This document shows positions 23,599 to 31,710 of a stretch of DNA of 56,380 nucleotides, one piece after another. A program made the position numbers and the translations under genes. The first letter of the stretch is position 1. Each line of letters begins with the position of its first letter. The stretch is from Plantactinospora mayteni (GTDB lineage: Bacteria; Actinomycetota; Actinomycetes; Mycobacteriales; Micromonosporaceae). The notes beneath the pieces are model-generated. The model saw nothing but the letters and a program-made list of their open reading frames with translations, was not told the DNA's origin and did not search any database. The stretch lies in NCBI RefSeq assembly GCF_016862935.1, contig NZ_BONX01000069.1, forward strand, positions 1 through 56,380, given 5' to 3'.

Positions 23599-23799
23599 TC
23601 GCACCCCCGTCTCGGCCATCCCGTGGCGAGCAACGTAGCGAGAACCCTGGCGCCGCTATCGACATGGCGTAGCTCGGTGCTCAAAGTATCCGGATCTGCC
23701 GCTGACCGGGCGCGGAAAGCGGCGCAAGCGTCCTGTGGCTGGTCCGCCGCTCGGTCACGCGCTGGCGACAGGGTCGGTAGGCTGTTGGCCCTTTGCCGG

Positions 23800-24147
23800 T
23801 CAGCGGTGGCCGACGACGTTGACCACCTTGCCGTCTGGGTCGCGGACGAAGAAGCGCCGGACGCCCCACTGCTCGTCGGTAATCGGGTGCACGATCTCTG
23901 CGCCCGTCGCGCGTACCGCCTCGTAGGCGGCGTCGACGTCATCGACCTCCACGCTGAGGTCCGGGTTTACGGAGGCCGCCGCATCTTTGGTGATGAGGAT
24001 GACCTGGGCGGTGGGGTTGGCCGGTGAGACCAGGTTGACCGCCCAGCCCAGGTTCATCTCCTCCCGGAAGCCCAAAAGCTGGTAGAAGCCGCTGCTCGCG
24101 ACCGGGTCGACGGTGGTGATATCGGGTACCGCACGGCGAATCTTCAT
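23800..24147 (-). CDS. VOC-superfamily (glyoxalase/bleomycin-resistance-like) protein
   Basis: A 115-aa single-repeat VOC protein: MKIRRAVPDITTVDPVASSG, FYQLLGFREEM, VILITKD, LSVEVDDVDAAYEAVRATGA and FFVRDPDGKVVNVVGHR. The bab-bab half folds pair as a dimer to make a metal or ligand site. The common metal-binding Glu of the last strand is replaced (KVVNVVGH), so it may be a binding protein and not a glyoxalase. ATG 24147 is chosen as the usual MKI start; ATG 24162 is possible. It stands alone. Confidence 0.85.
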   Translation of the reverse strand: MKIRRAVPDITTVDPVASSGFYQLLGFREEMNLGWAVNLVSPANPTAQVILITKDAAASVNPDLSVEVDDVDAAYEAVRATGAEIVHPITDEQWGVRRFFVRDPDGKVVNVVGHR

Positions 24148-24383
24148 ACCGGATTTTGGCATGCGAGGTGTCGCTCGTACGGGTAGTGGACACCACTCAC
24201 CAGGCGCCTGGACGGAGGCTGCGGAGCGGTCAAACCATGATGTGTCGCGTTATCGGGGCTGCCGCCGACCGGGCCCGCCCTCCCGGTCGGAGCCGTCACG
24301 CTTCGTGGGTGGCCTCCTGCGCGGCCAACGCTCCAATCTGCCGATGAGAGGGCGTCGCGCTCGCTGTCGTACCGATGTGGGTT

Positions 24384-24452
24384 CGCCGAGAAGTGGCCGT
24401 TGGGCGCCGGCCTGGTCGCGCAAGTCTTGCATGGCGACCGTACTTCTCGGCG
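24384..24452. other. Candidate structured RNA or terminator with three-way-junction potential
   Basis: An 11-bp perfect outer stem (CGCCGAGAAGT at 24384-24394 with ACTTCTCGGCG at 24442-24452) encloses two further potential stems: GGCC/GGCC (24395-24398 with 24409-24412) and GGTCGC/GCGACC (24414-24419 with 24434-24439), the latter capped by a GCA/TGC hairpin. It lies just downstream of the minus-strand two-gene cassette and could be its terminator or a separate RNA. The rest of the 24148-24490 gap shows no gene. Confidence 0.4.
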
Positions 24453-24490
24453 ATGTGCGGGCCTGCTGGCAGACGCTGATTGTAGGCGGG

Positions 24491-24886
24491 CTACAGGTTG
24501 TTGATTCGGGCCAGCAGCTCTGCCTCGGTCAGGTTTTCCAGGACCGCGTCCTGCTTGCGGCCCAGGACTGCCAGCAGCTTTTCCTTCTCCAGTTTCTTGG
24601 CTGCCGCTGCCTTCGCCGCCTGGTCCTCCGCGAGGCGGATGGCGATGACGTGCTTGACGACCTCCAACTTGGTCTCCAAGGTCGCCTTGGCCGGATTGGT
24701 CTCGGTGGCCACGAACGACTCGGTGTCGATGGCCTTGAGTTCGGCGTTGACCGCCTTGGCCACGTCATCGAGACTGAAGCCGGACTTGGCGGTCAGCGGA
24801 AGCTCCCACAACTGTTCCGTGGTCAGCAGTCCCTTGGCCGACGGGTAGCGGAATTTCTCCCGCGTGGCCTTTTCAAAAATGGTCAC
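24491..24886 (-). CDS. Conserved small coiled-coil protein, partner of the 669-aa protein
   Basis: A 131-aa protein in two parts. Residues 1-70 are ordered (TIFEKATREKFRYPSAKGLL, TTEQLWELPLTAKSGFSLDD, VAKAVNAELKAIDTESFV). Residues 70-131 form a long charged helix (LEVVKHVIAIRLAEDQAAKA, then KKLEKEKLLAVLGRKQDAVL) ending in a short motif LTEAELLARINNL. I recall very similar proteins in phage and bacterial genomes, always uncharacterised. GTG 24886 has GAGAGAGG upstream. The gap to the upstream 669-aa gene is 32 bp, so they are probably co-transcribed. No catalytic motif is visible; an assembly or adaptor role is a guess. Confidence 0.8.
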   Translation of the reverse strand: MTIFEKATREKFRYPSAKGLLTTEQLWELPLTAKSGFSLDDVAKAVNAELKAIDTESFVATETNPAKATLETKLEVVKHVIAIRLAEDQAAKAAAAKKLEKEKLLAVLGRKQDAVLENLTEAELLARINNL

Positions 24887-24918
24887 GATGGCCTCTCTCC
24901 GATTTTCTGGGTAGGAAA

Positions 24919-26928
24919 TCAGAACTGGATACTGATGAGGTGGCGCCGGCCGCCGGTCATGGTCACCTTGGCGACCACAGAGCCGCGGACCGTGGAGCTG
25001 AAGCCGAGGCCGGACAGCTGATCCGGGGACGGCTCGCACTTGGTGCGATCGCCGAGAACCTCGAACACCTTGCGGTGCGGTTGCAGGTCGCCGCGGAGGA
25101 ACTCGTTGTAGATTCCCCGGGTCGGCTGGTCGTTCACGCACCCTTTCAGGATGAAGAAGTAGTGGCGGTTGCCGACCTCGCCGTCGTCGAAGTAGTTCGG
25201 CGAGTACATGATGGTGGACACCGGCACGAACTGTTCGGTGGTGATTCCCCACAGGTCCTTGCCTGCGCTGCCCGGCTGCATGCCCTTACCCGGCCGCAAA
25301 GCGGTGATCACCTCGTCGGCGACCGTCATCCGGCCCACCTCGACAGTCTCCTTGTGGCCGACCGCCCCCTCGTGGCTGTAATGCTCGATCTTCCCGTTGC
25401 TCTCGGTCTCGATCACAAAGCCGACCCCGGCGCTTTCCCGCTTGTTGAACTGGTTCACCTCGATCCGGTACTCGCCGTCGGGGACGTTGTCGGTCCAGGT
25501 GACGTTCTCCACCGGCTCGCGCGAGAACGTCCCGCCCGCGTTCATGTCGACGTCCAGCTTGTTGCGCTTGTCCTTGTACCAGATGTGGTCGCCGTTGGGT
25601 TCGAACACGTGCAGGTCAAGGTCGTCGTGGTTGAACCAGGACAGGCTCACCCGCAGCTTGCCGGTGACGTTTCCGCCGGCCCGCTTGACCTTCTCCTTGA
25701 TCGAGTCGGTGACGTTGCCGTTGTAGGACCAGCCGAAATCGTTGTCCCAGGTGAACAGCCGCGGGGCGGCCGGGTGCCGGCCGGTGGTGAGACTGACGAA
25801 GTGCGGTTCGTGGCTGTTGGCCACCCACAGGTCGATGGTCGCGGCGCCGGGCAGGATGTCTTTCATGAAGGTGACCACGGGAATCTCCTCCGGCTTCGCG
25901 TCACGAACGCGCGCACCCGCCGACCTCATGGTGGCCGCCTGCATGAGCAGCCCTTCGATGCCGTCCTTCATCCGCGACTGTGTGTCGTTGTCGACCCATA
26001 GCACGTTGGTGACCGACACATCGGACAGCCGGGCGAACCGTCGCTGCAACGACTCCTCGATGCCCAACTCGTCGATGGTCTTCATGGCAGCCTTGACCAT
26101 GGCCGGGGTGATCAACGCCGTGGGGCGCTGGTAATTCTGCGGTGCCACCTTCGTCTCGAACGACCGGACCGCCTGCTCCAGGTCAACGCCCGCGGAGAGA
26201 TCCTGGACGAGGGTGCCGATCACCGTGTTGCGGAACCGGGCCGCCGGGTTCATGGCGTTGGCGAAAACGAAGGCCTGTCCGTCGGTCGCCTTCGTCCACC
26301 GGTTCTGCAGTGACTGGAACTCGGTCACCGTCCGACGATGCTCCGTGCCGCGGTAGAGGGCGTTGTCATCGATGAGGTCGACGACGGTGTCCAGAGCGTG
26401 CTGGGTCAGCTCGGCCAGGCCACGCTGGAACACCTGCACCGCGGCGTCGAAGGCGCCCCGTGCCGCGCCGACGTCTTTGATGCGATGCCGCTTCTCCACC
26501 CGGCCGTGCAGGTGGTGCCACACCTCGACCTGGCCGTCGCGCAGCGTCCGAGTCGTCCTCGTCCCGTACTGCTCCTCGGTGGACCGGAAAATGGTGGACA
26601 ACGGCAGCGTGCCGACGAATTCGTCCATTGCGGCGGCGACGACGGAGAAGACCGGGTCGGATGCAGACACCCCGGACCAGACGGAGCGGACCTGTCCGTT
26701 GTGGATCTCGACGATGTTACCGAAGTTCCTGATGAACCCACGGCAGGTCGAGCAGTCGTACTCGGACCGCTCGCGGAACCGGAGATTGGTGCCGGCGGGA
26801 AAGGAATCGAGAAAGGTGAGCCAGAGTGAGTCCCGGTCGAGACCGTCGCCGACGACGTACAACTCGCCCTTGGACATCGCGGACAGACGTATAGTCACAT
26901 CCGTCACGAACTGCCGGAAATCGCCCAC
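24919..26928 (-). CDS. Large conserved protein with CxxC motif and YfaP/DUF2135-like beta domain
   Basis: A 669-aa protein with no signal peptide. Residues 35-75 carry SLWLTFLDSFPAGTN, RERSEYDCSTCRGFIRNFGN with Cys59 and Cys62 (a possible metal or redox site). Residues 160-330 are mostly helical (ELTQHALDTVVDLIDDNALY, SVTNVLWVDNDTQSRM). Residues 424-531 form a beta domain like YfaP/DUF2135 (LRVSLSWFNHDDLDLHVFEP, MNAGG, DGEYRIEVNQFNKR), a fold often found with von Willebrand or secreted modules. The first 350 residues resemble a widespread uncharacterised phage/bacterial family that I recall with the same small downstream partner. GTG 26928 is chosen for its AAGGGGGA site. Function unknown. 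Confidence 0.8.
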   Translation of the reverse strand: MGDFRQFVTDVTIRLSAMSKGELYVVGDGLDRDSLWLTFLDSFPAGTNLRFRERSEYDCSTCRGFIRNFGNIVEIHNGQVRSVWSGVSASDPVFSVVAAAMDEFVGTLPLSTIFRSTEEQYGTRTTRTLRDGQVEVWHHLHGRVEKRHRIKDVGAARGAFDAAVQVFQRGLAELTQHALDTVVDLIDDNALYRGTEHRRTVTEFQSLQNRWTKATDGQAFVFANAMNPAARFRNTVIGTLVQDLSAGVDLEQAVRSFETKVAPQNYQRPTALITPAMVKAAMKTIDELGIEESLQRRFARLSDVSVTNVLWVDNDTQSRMKDGIEGLLMQAATMRSAGARVRDAKPEEIPVVTFMKDILPGAATIDLWVANSHEPHFVSLTTGRHPAAPRLFTWDNDFGWSYNGNVTDSIKEKVKRAGGNVTGKLRVSLSWFNHDDLDLHVFEPNGDHIWYKDKRNKLDVDMNAGGTFSREPVENVTWTDNVPDGEYRIEVNQFNKRESAGVGFVIETESNGKIEHYSHEGAVGHKETVEVGRMTVADEVITALRPGKGMQPGSAGKDLWGITTEQFVPVSTIMYSPNYFDDGEVGNRHYFFILKGCVNDQPTRGIYNEFLRGDLQPHRKVFEVLGDRTKCEPSPDQLSGLGFSSTVRGSVVAKVTMTGGRRHLISIQF

Positions 26929-27033
26929 TGCGTCATCCCCCTTGATCACCGGAGATCCTACGAAACGCCTGCAATCGGAGAAACGCATTTCCGGCTGTCC
27001 GCACGGTCACGGACGGGCGCCGGTGGCCGGCGG

Positions 27034-27186
27034 TCAGTCGACCGGATTCGCGTACAGCGGTGGGGTGCCGAGCCGGCGGTCAGCAGTTCCGCCAGTTGCC
27101 GGTGGCGCCGTGAGCAGATCCCGGCTCACGCCGTGGTTGCCTTCCCGGGCACCGGCAGGCCTGGGTGGTCGGGGCATGCTCCGCAT
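27034..27186 (-). CDS. Possible 50-aa peptide gene
   Basis: ATG 27186 has a strong ribosome site (GACGAGGAG six bases upstream) and opens a 50-aa frame: MRSMPRPPRPAGAREGNHGV, then SRDLLTAPPATGGTADRRLG and a C-terminus TPPLYANPVD. It is Pro- and Gly-rich with no Cys. It lies between the two-gene cassette and the ISAs1 element. No modifying enzyme is adjacent, so a peptide natural product cannot be claimed. It may be an unrecognised small protein or a chance frame. Confidence 0.35.
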   Translation of the reverse strand: MRSMPRPPRPAGAREGNHGVSRDLLTAPPATGGTADRRLGTPPLYANPVD

Positions 27187-27290
27187 GATGATCTCCTCGT
27201 CACCAACAACTCCGCCGACTCTGCGAGGAGACCGGTGTCCTCGCGCTCGAACTACGTGCCGAGATCGAGAGGGTCGCCTGAGACCCAGGG

Positions 27291-28501
27291 TCATTGCGTT
27301 CTGCGGTAACTGCTGGTCACGGCGGTGATGCGGTCGTGTGAGCGGCGGTTGGCCTGGCGGGTGGCACGGGCGATGTTGATCGCGCCGGTGGTGCGGTGGT
27401 AGCCGATAGCGGTATTGCGCAGCGCGGCGATGACGGCGGGTCCGTTGCCGGTACTGGCTTGGTGGAGATCTTCACGGAACGTCACATCGCGGACGTGGTG
27501 GATCATGTTCTCGATGTGCCAGTGTCGGCGGATCCATCTCTGTAGGTCGTGGGGCAGTGCCTGGCTGGCGGGCAGTGACAGGGTCAGGTAGGCGGTTTCA
27601 CGGCTGGTCTTACCACCGACTATGCGGGTGCGGGTGATCCGGACGGCCTGGGCGGCGTGCGGGAATCCGATGCCGCCGGGTGCGCCGACGGTGACGGCTT
27701 TGACGGTGCGGGTCTCGCGGCGGCCGTGACCGCAGTCGCGGGTCCGGTCACCGACGGGGATCTGTGCCCAGGGTAGGCGTTTGAGCTGCGTGAACAGGGT
27801 CGGCTGGTTGGCTTTGACCTGGACCATCAGGTGCGCGCCCCGGCGGGTGACCTCGTCGGCGTGCTTGGTCTGGGTGTGCAGGGCATCGGCGATGAACAGC
27901 ACCCCGGCGAGGGTGCCGAGCACCGTCTCGACGGCGTCGAGCAGTGGTGCGAACGCCGGGATCTCATTGCTCTTGGCGTCCACGGTGACCTGGGCCAGCA
28001 CGACGCCGGTGTCGGTGTCCAGCGCGGACAGCAGATGAACGTGACGGCCGTGGTCCAGGCGGGCAGCGCGTAGGGTGTCCCGTCGATGGCGATCACGGTG
28101 CGATACCGGCTCGGTCGCGGTGCCACGGCGGGTGTACGCATGCGTAGCCAGCCGGCGAGGACGATGCTGAGCAGGCCGTCGTCGAGGCGGGTCAGCAGCC
28201 GCCAGACGGTGCTGCCGACCGGCACGCCTTGGGTGAACCCGAGCCGCTGCTGGGCGTCTTCGTCCAGGTCATGCAGCCAATCCGTGATCGCGGCGAAGGA
28301 CGACGCCCCGGCCAGAACGACGCAGACCGCCACGGCCAGCAACGCGGTCAGCGGGTACCGCACGCCACGCGGATCGCGGGGATCAGGAACACCAGCGAGG
28401 GCGCGCAACAGCCCACCGTGTTCACCGTCGGTGACTGGTGTGGCCTGGGTGATGGAGGCGGGCGCTACTACGGCCAGTGCAGGGATGAGAGATGATGCCA
28501 T
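27291..28501 (-). mobile_element. ISAs1-family insertion sequence transposase with frameshift
   Basis: The N-terminal part (from ATG 28501) reads LLRALAGVPDPRDPRGVRYP, LTALLAVAVCVVLAGASSFA and ends in frame at VIAIDG near 28080. A one-base deletion then shifts the frame, and coding continues as VTVDAKSNEIPAFAPLLDAV, FIADALHTQTKHADE, RRHWHIENMIHHVRDVTF to the stop at 27291. Together they make a full ISAs1 transposase of about 400 aa with its DDE residues (first Asp in AIDG, second in ADALH, Glu in the HIEN block). One indel is the only visible defect, so inactivation is recent or the base is a sequence error. I could not identify terminal repeats. Confidence 0.85.
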
Positions 28502-28511
28502 CGGCGGAAGA

Positions 28512-28725
28512 TCCGCTCAGCCATGGCCGATACGGTCGCCGCCTCGGTGTCCGTGAAGAACCGCAGCGGCGGCAGCGGAGCGTCCGATCGACCACGGCGG
28601 GGGCTGTCGCCCCCCGCTGCCGCCGGTGTGGCTGCGGCAACCCCGGCGACCAATCCGCCGGCTCCGGCCAGCAGGTTTCGGCGAGTCGGCCCGGGCCGCC
28701 TGTCGGTGAGCCCTTCCTCATCCAT
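28512..28725 (-). pseudogene. Gluconate 2-dehydrogenase subunit 3-like gene cut by the ISAs1 element
   Basis: From ATG 28725 (GGAGG upstream) the frame encodes a Tat signal (TRRNLLAGAGGLVAGVAAA) and then LRFFTDTEAATVSAMAERIF, the opening of the gluconate 2-dehydrogenase subunit 3 family. In intact members ERIFP continues into about 150 more residues. Here it changes to transposase-side sequence within a few bases of the IS transposase start. The gene therefore lost its 3' part when the element inserted or with a later deletion. Subunit 3 normally works with a GMC-type flavin subunit, which is absent here. Confidence 0.72.
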
Positions 28726-28791
28726 GTTGACCTCCGATCCACGCTCGTTGTCCTGAGTACGTCTCTCGGTCCCGGATCGCCGGGCGGGCTG

Positions 28792-30981
28792 CTACACGGG
28801 TACCGCAACCGGTGCGCGGTCCTGCTGGCCTGGTTGGTCGAGCTTGGCGCCTTCGATGTCAAGGTTGGGCAGGATCCGATCGAGTGGCCGAGGGATCCAC
28901 CAGGCGTGGTGGCCGACCAGCGCGAGTACCGCCGGAACCAGGGTCATCCGGATCAGGAAGGCGTCGACGAGGATGCCGACGGCGAGGCCGAGCGCGATGG
29001 GTTTGAGGGTGAGGTCCTCCGCGGTGGTGAAGCTCGCGAACACGGAGAACATGATCAGGGCGGCCGCGGTGACGACTCTGGAGGCGTGCCGCGATCCGGC
29101 GACCACGGCCTCGACCGGCATGCCGGTCCGTACGTAGTCCTCGCGCATCCGCGATACGAGGAAGACCTCGTAGTCCATGGCCAGTCCGAACAGGACGGCG
29201 ATGAGGACGATCGGCGTGAAGCTGAACACCGGTCCGGTGGTGGCCACACCGAGCAGGTTGGCCAGCCAACCCCATTGGAATACGGCGACGACCGCGCCGA
29301 ACGCCGCTCCGACGGACAGCAGGAACCCCACCGCAGCCTTGAGCGGTACGACGATCGAGCGGAAGACCAGCAGCAGAAGAATCAGCGCGAGTCCGACCAC
29401 GATGGCGGCGAACGGCAGTAGCGATGCGCGAAGCCGTTCGGACAGGTCCATCGCTGCGGCGGTCGAACCGGTGACCAGGATCTCGGCGTTCACCGCCGCC
29501 CCGAGGGCGGGGATGGCGGCACGGATGTCGCGGACCAGTTGCTCGGTCTGCTTGTCCCGTGGCCCGGCCTGCGGCACGACTGTCAGGACCGCAGTCTGCC
29601 CGTCCGTGCCGAGCTGTGGCGTGCTGACCGACACGACGCCGGGCAGTTTGAGCCCGGCCGCGACGGTGGCGGCGGCTTGGGCAGGGTCGCCGGTGCGGGG
29701 TTGCACCAGAACGATCAGCCGGCCGTTTCGGCCGGGGCCGAACGCGTCGGAGATCAGGTCGTATGCCTTGCGCTGGGTCGATTCGGGTGCTGCGGTGCCG
29801 TTGTCGGGCATCGCCAGCCGCAGGCCGAGCGCTGGGATCGCGACCACGGTCACCAGGAGGACGACGGCTACGACTGTGGCCAGTGGCCGGCGGGTGACCA
29901 GGCGGGCCCACCGGTGGCCGCCGTTGCCGGGGCCGTCCGCCAGGGCCTGCTCTCGCCGGTCGGCCCGGGAGCCGGGCTTGGGTCGGATGCGCTGCCCGGC
30001 GAAGCCGAGCAGGGCCGGCAGCAAGGTGATCGCCGCCGCGACGGCCATCAGCACGGTGAACGCGGCCGCCAGTCCCATGACGGACAGGAAAGGGATACCG
30101 ACGACGGTCAGCCCGGCCAGCGCGATGATCACGGTCAGGCCGGCAAAGACCACGGCGCTGCCGGCGGTGGCCGTCGCCCTGGCCACGGACTGTTCGACAT
30201 CCATCCCCCCGGCCAGTTGCGTGCGATGCCGAGACAGAATGAACAGCACGTAGTCGATGCCAACCGCGAGGCCGATCATGAGGGCCAAGCTCGGTGCGGT
30301 GGACGACACGGTCGCCACGTTCGAGGCCAGCATGATGCCGAGGAGCCCGACGATCAACCCGATCAGAGCGGTCAGCAACGTGAGCCCGGCCGCGAGCATC
30401 GAGCCGAAGGTGAGCACGAGGACGACAACGGCGACACCGACACCGATCACTTCCCCGATGCCGACGGGTACGCCGGCGGTGCTGTAGATCGTGCCGCCGA
30501 CCTCAGCCTGCAGACCACTGGCGCGGGCCGTGTCGGCGATGTCCTCCAGCACGGAGACGCTGTCGTCGCGCAGCGCCTCGCGTTTGATCGGGTAGAGCAC
30601 CTGGGCCATCGCCGTGCGCTCGTCAGCGGAGATGGCCCGGGCCTGGAACGGGTCAACCGCGTTGGCGACCTGCGGCGCCTTCGCGGCCTGCCGGACCGTC
30701 TGCTCGATGACGGCGCGGTAGGGCGCATCGTTGACCGTGGCGCCCGGTGGGGCGACGAAGACGAGCTGCGCGGTAACCCCGGTCGCGGACGGCAGGGACT
30801 TCTCCAGCAGATCGATTCCCTTCTGCGACTCAGTGCCGGGAATGGTGGCCTCGCTGTCCAGGTGCGAGCCGTACGTCGCGAAGCCGGCGCCCACGAGGGC
30901 GATCAACACCAGCCAGCCGGCGAGGAAACGACCGCGGTGCCGAAACGCCGCCCGGCCGAGCGAGTAGAGCAGGGTAGCCAT
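28792..30981 (-). CDS. MMPL/RND-family membrane transporter
   Basis: A 729-aa inner-membrane exporter. The first TM is near residues 18-36 (FLAGWLVLIALVGAGFATYG). Repeat 1 helix bundle includes GLAVGIDYVLFILSRHRTQL; repeat 2 includes GLAMDYEVFLVSRMREDY. These carry the Asp-Tyr pairs for proton coupling. It is similar in layout to the transporter at 6389. It lies 9 bp after the TetR stop, so the two form a TetR-MMPL operon read from the GGTATC operator region. Substrate unknown; hydrophobic drugs or lipids are typical. Confidence 0.9.
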   Translation of the reverse strand: MATLLYSLGRAAFRHRGRFLAGWLVLIALVGAGFATYGSHLDSEATIPGTESQKGIDLLEKSLPSATGVTAQLVFVAPPGATVNDAPYRAVIEQTVRQAAKAPQVANAVDPFQARAISADERTAMAQVLYPIKREALRDDSVSVLEDIADTARASGLQAEVGGTIYSTAGVPVGIGEVIGVGVAVVVLVLTFGSMLAAGLTLLTALIGLIVGLLGIMLASNVATVSSTAPSLALMIGLAVGIDYVLFILSRHRTQLAGGMDVEQSVARATATAGSAVVFAGLTVIIALAGLTVVGIPFLSVMGLAAAFTVLMAVAAAITLLPALLGFAGQRIRPKPGSRADRREQALADGPGNGGHRWARLVTRRPLATVVAVVLLVTVVAIPALGLRLAMPDNGTAAPESTQRKAYDLISDAFGPGRNGRLIVLVQPRTGDPAQAAATVAAGLKLPGVVSVSTPQLGTDGQTAVLTVVPQAGPRDKQTEQLVRDIRAAIPALGAAVNAEILVTGSTAAAMDLSERLRASLLPFAAIVVGLALILLLLVFRSIVVPLKAAVGFLLSVGAAFGAVVAVFQWGWLANLLGVATTGPVFSFTPIVLIAVLFGLAMDYEVFLVSRMREDYVRTGMPVEAVVAGSRHASRVVTAAALIMFSVFASFTTAEDLTLKPIALGLAVGILVDAFLIRMTLVPAVLALVGHHAWWIPRPLDRILPNLDIEGAKLDQPGQQDRAPVAVPV

Positions 30982-30990
30982 AAGGATCCT

Positions 30991-31623
30991 TCAGTCGTTG
31001 GGCGTCAGGGCCATCAGCGCGGCTAGGACGGCGGACAGAGCCTGCTGGACGATCTCGGCGCTGACCTCTTCCGGATCGACGAGGTGCTCCATCGACAGGC
31101 CGTTGGTCAGGCAATGCACGATCAACCCGGCCAGGTCGGAGTCGACGGTCAACCGCGTACCGGTCTGTTCGGCAACCGCCGCGATCGACTGGGCCGCCAC
31201 CGCTCGCTGTCCGCGGCGCAACGGCGCGAGGACCGCCCTGGTCTGCTCGTCACGGGCGGCCAGAGCCGCGAACTCAAGCCCGAGTTGCCCCCGCTCGGTG
31301 TCCTCGACGATTCGCCGTGCCACCAGGGAGGCGGCCCGCCCCGCCGCCACGCCGGGATCGACGGCGTCGCGCACGTCGGCCATCACGGTGTCGTGCTCGG
31401 CATCGGCACGCGCACCGAGCACGGCCGCGAACAGACCCTGCTTGCTGCCGAAGTTGGAGTAAACGGCGCCCTTGGTGAACCCGGCGGCGAAGGCGATGTC
31501 CTCCACCCGGCTGTCGGCGTAGCCGCGCTCGGTGAACACCCGCGCGGCCGCCGCCAGCAGCCGACGCCGCACCTCTTCCCGCGGTGTGCGCGGGACCGGC
31601 CCGCTCGAATCGTTCTCGATCAC
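30991..31623 (-). CDS. TetR/AcrR-family repressor in operon with MMPL exporter
   Basis: A 210-aa regulator. The HTH lies at about 13-60 (REEVRRRLLAAAARVFTERG, VEDIAFAAGFTKGAVYSNFG, SKQGLFAAVL), followed by a helical ligand domain. Start GTG 31623 gives the expected short N-terminus. Upstream, between this start and the divergent DUF4097 lipoprotein (31711), lies a GGTATC palindrome plus a third half-site (31646-31667). I infer repression of both directions: its own operon with the MMPL gene and the lipoprotein gene. Inducer unknown. Confidence 0.88.
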   Translation of the reverse strand: MIENDSSGPVPRTPREEVRRRLLAAAARVFTERGYADSRVEDIAFAAGFTKGAVYSNFGSKQGLFAAVLGARADAEHDTVMADVRDAVDPGVAAGRAASLVARRIVEDTERGQLGLEFAALAARDEQTRAVLAPLRRGQRAVAAQSIAAVAEQTGTRLTVDSDLAGLIVHCLTNGLSMEHLVDPEEVSAEIVQQALSAVLAALMALTPND

Positions 31624-31645
31624 CCGGCCAACGTAGCATACTTTT

Positions 31646-31667
31646 GGTATCGGATACCGTGGGTATC
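31646..31667. promoter_or_regulatory. TetR operator candidate with three GGTATC half-sites
   Basis: GGTATC-G-GATACC (31646-31658) is a perfect dyad, and a third GGTATC follows at 31662-31667. It is located 23 bp upstream of the TetR start and 43 bp upstream of the divergent lipoprotein start. The extra half-site could allow a second dimer to bind. Confidence 0.65.
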
Positions 31668-31710
31668 GAGCTGTCCGAGGCTCGACACCCACAGACCCCG
31701 GAGGCATCCC

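Noticed and set aside
24919-26928. Calling the 669-aa protein a von Willebrand-type adhesin
   Set aside because: No MIDAS motif (DxSxS) or signal peptide is present; only the beta domain recalls YfaP.
28080-28080. Programmed frameshift in the ISAs1 transposase
   Set aside because: This family normally uses a single frame and no slippery heptamer with a following structure was seen, so a simple deletion is more likely.
27281-28510. Terminal inverted repeats of the ISAs1 element
   Set aside because: I looked for a complement of the left-end CAGGGTCATTGCG near 28500-28560 and found none; ends could not be defined.
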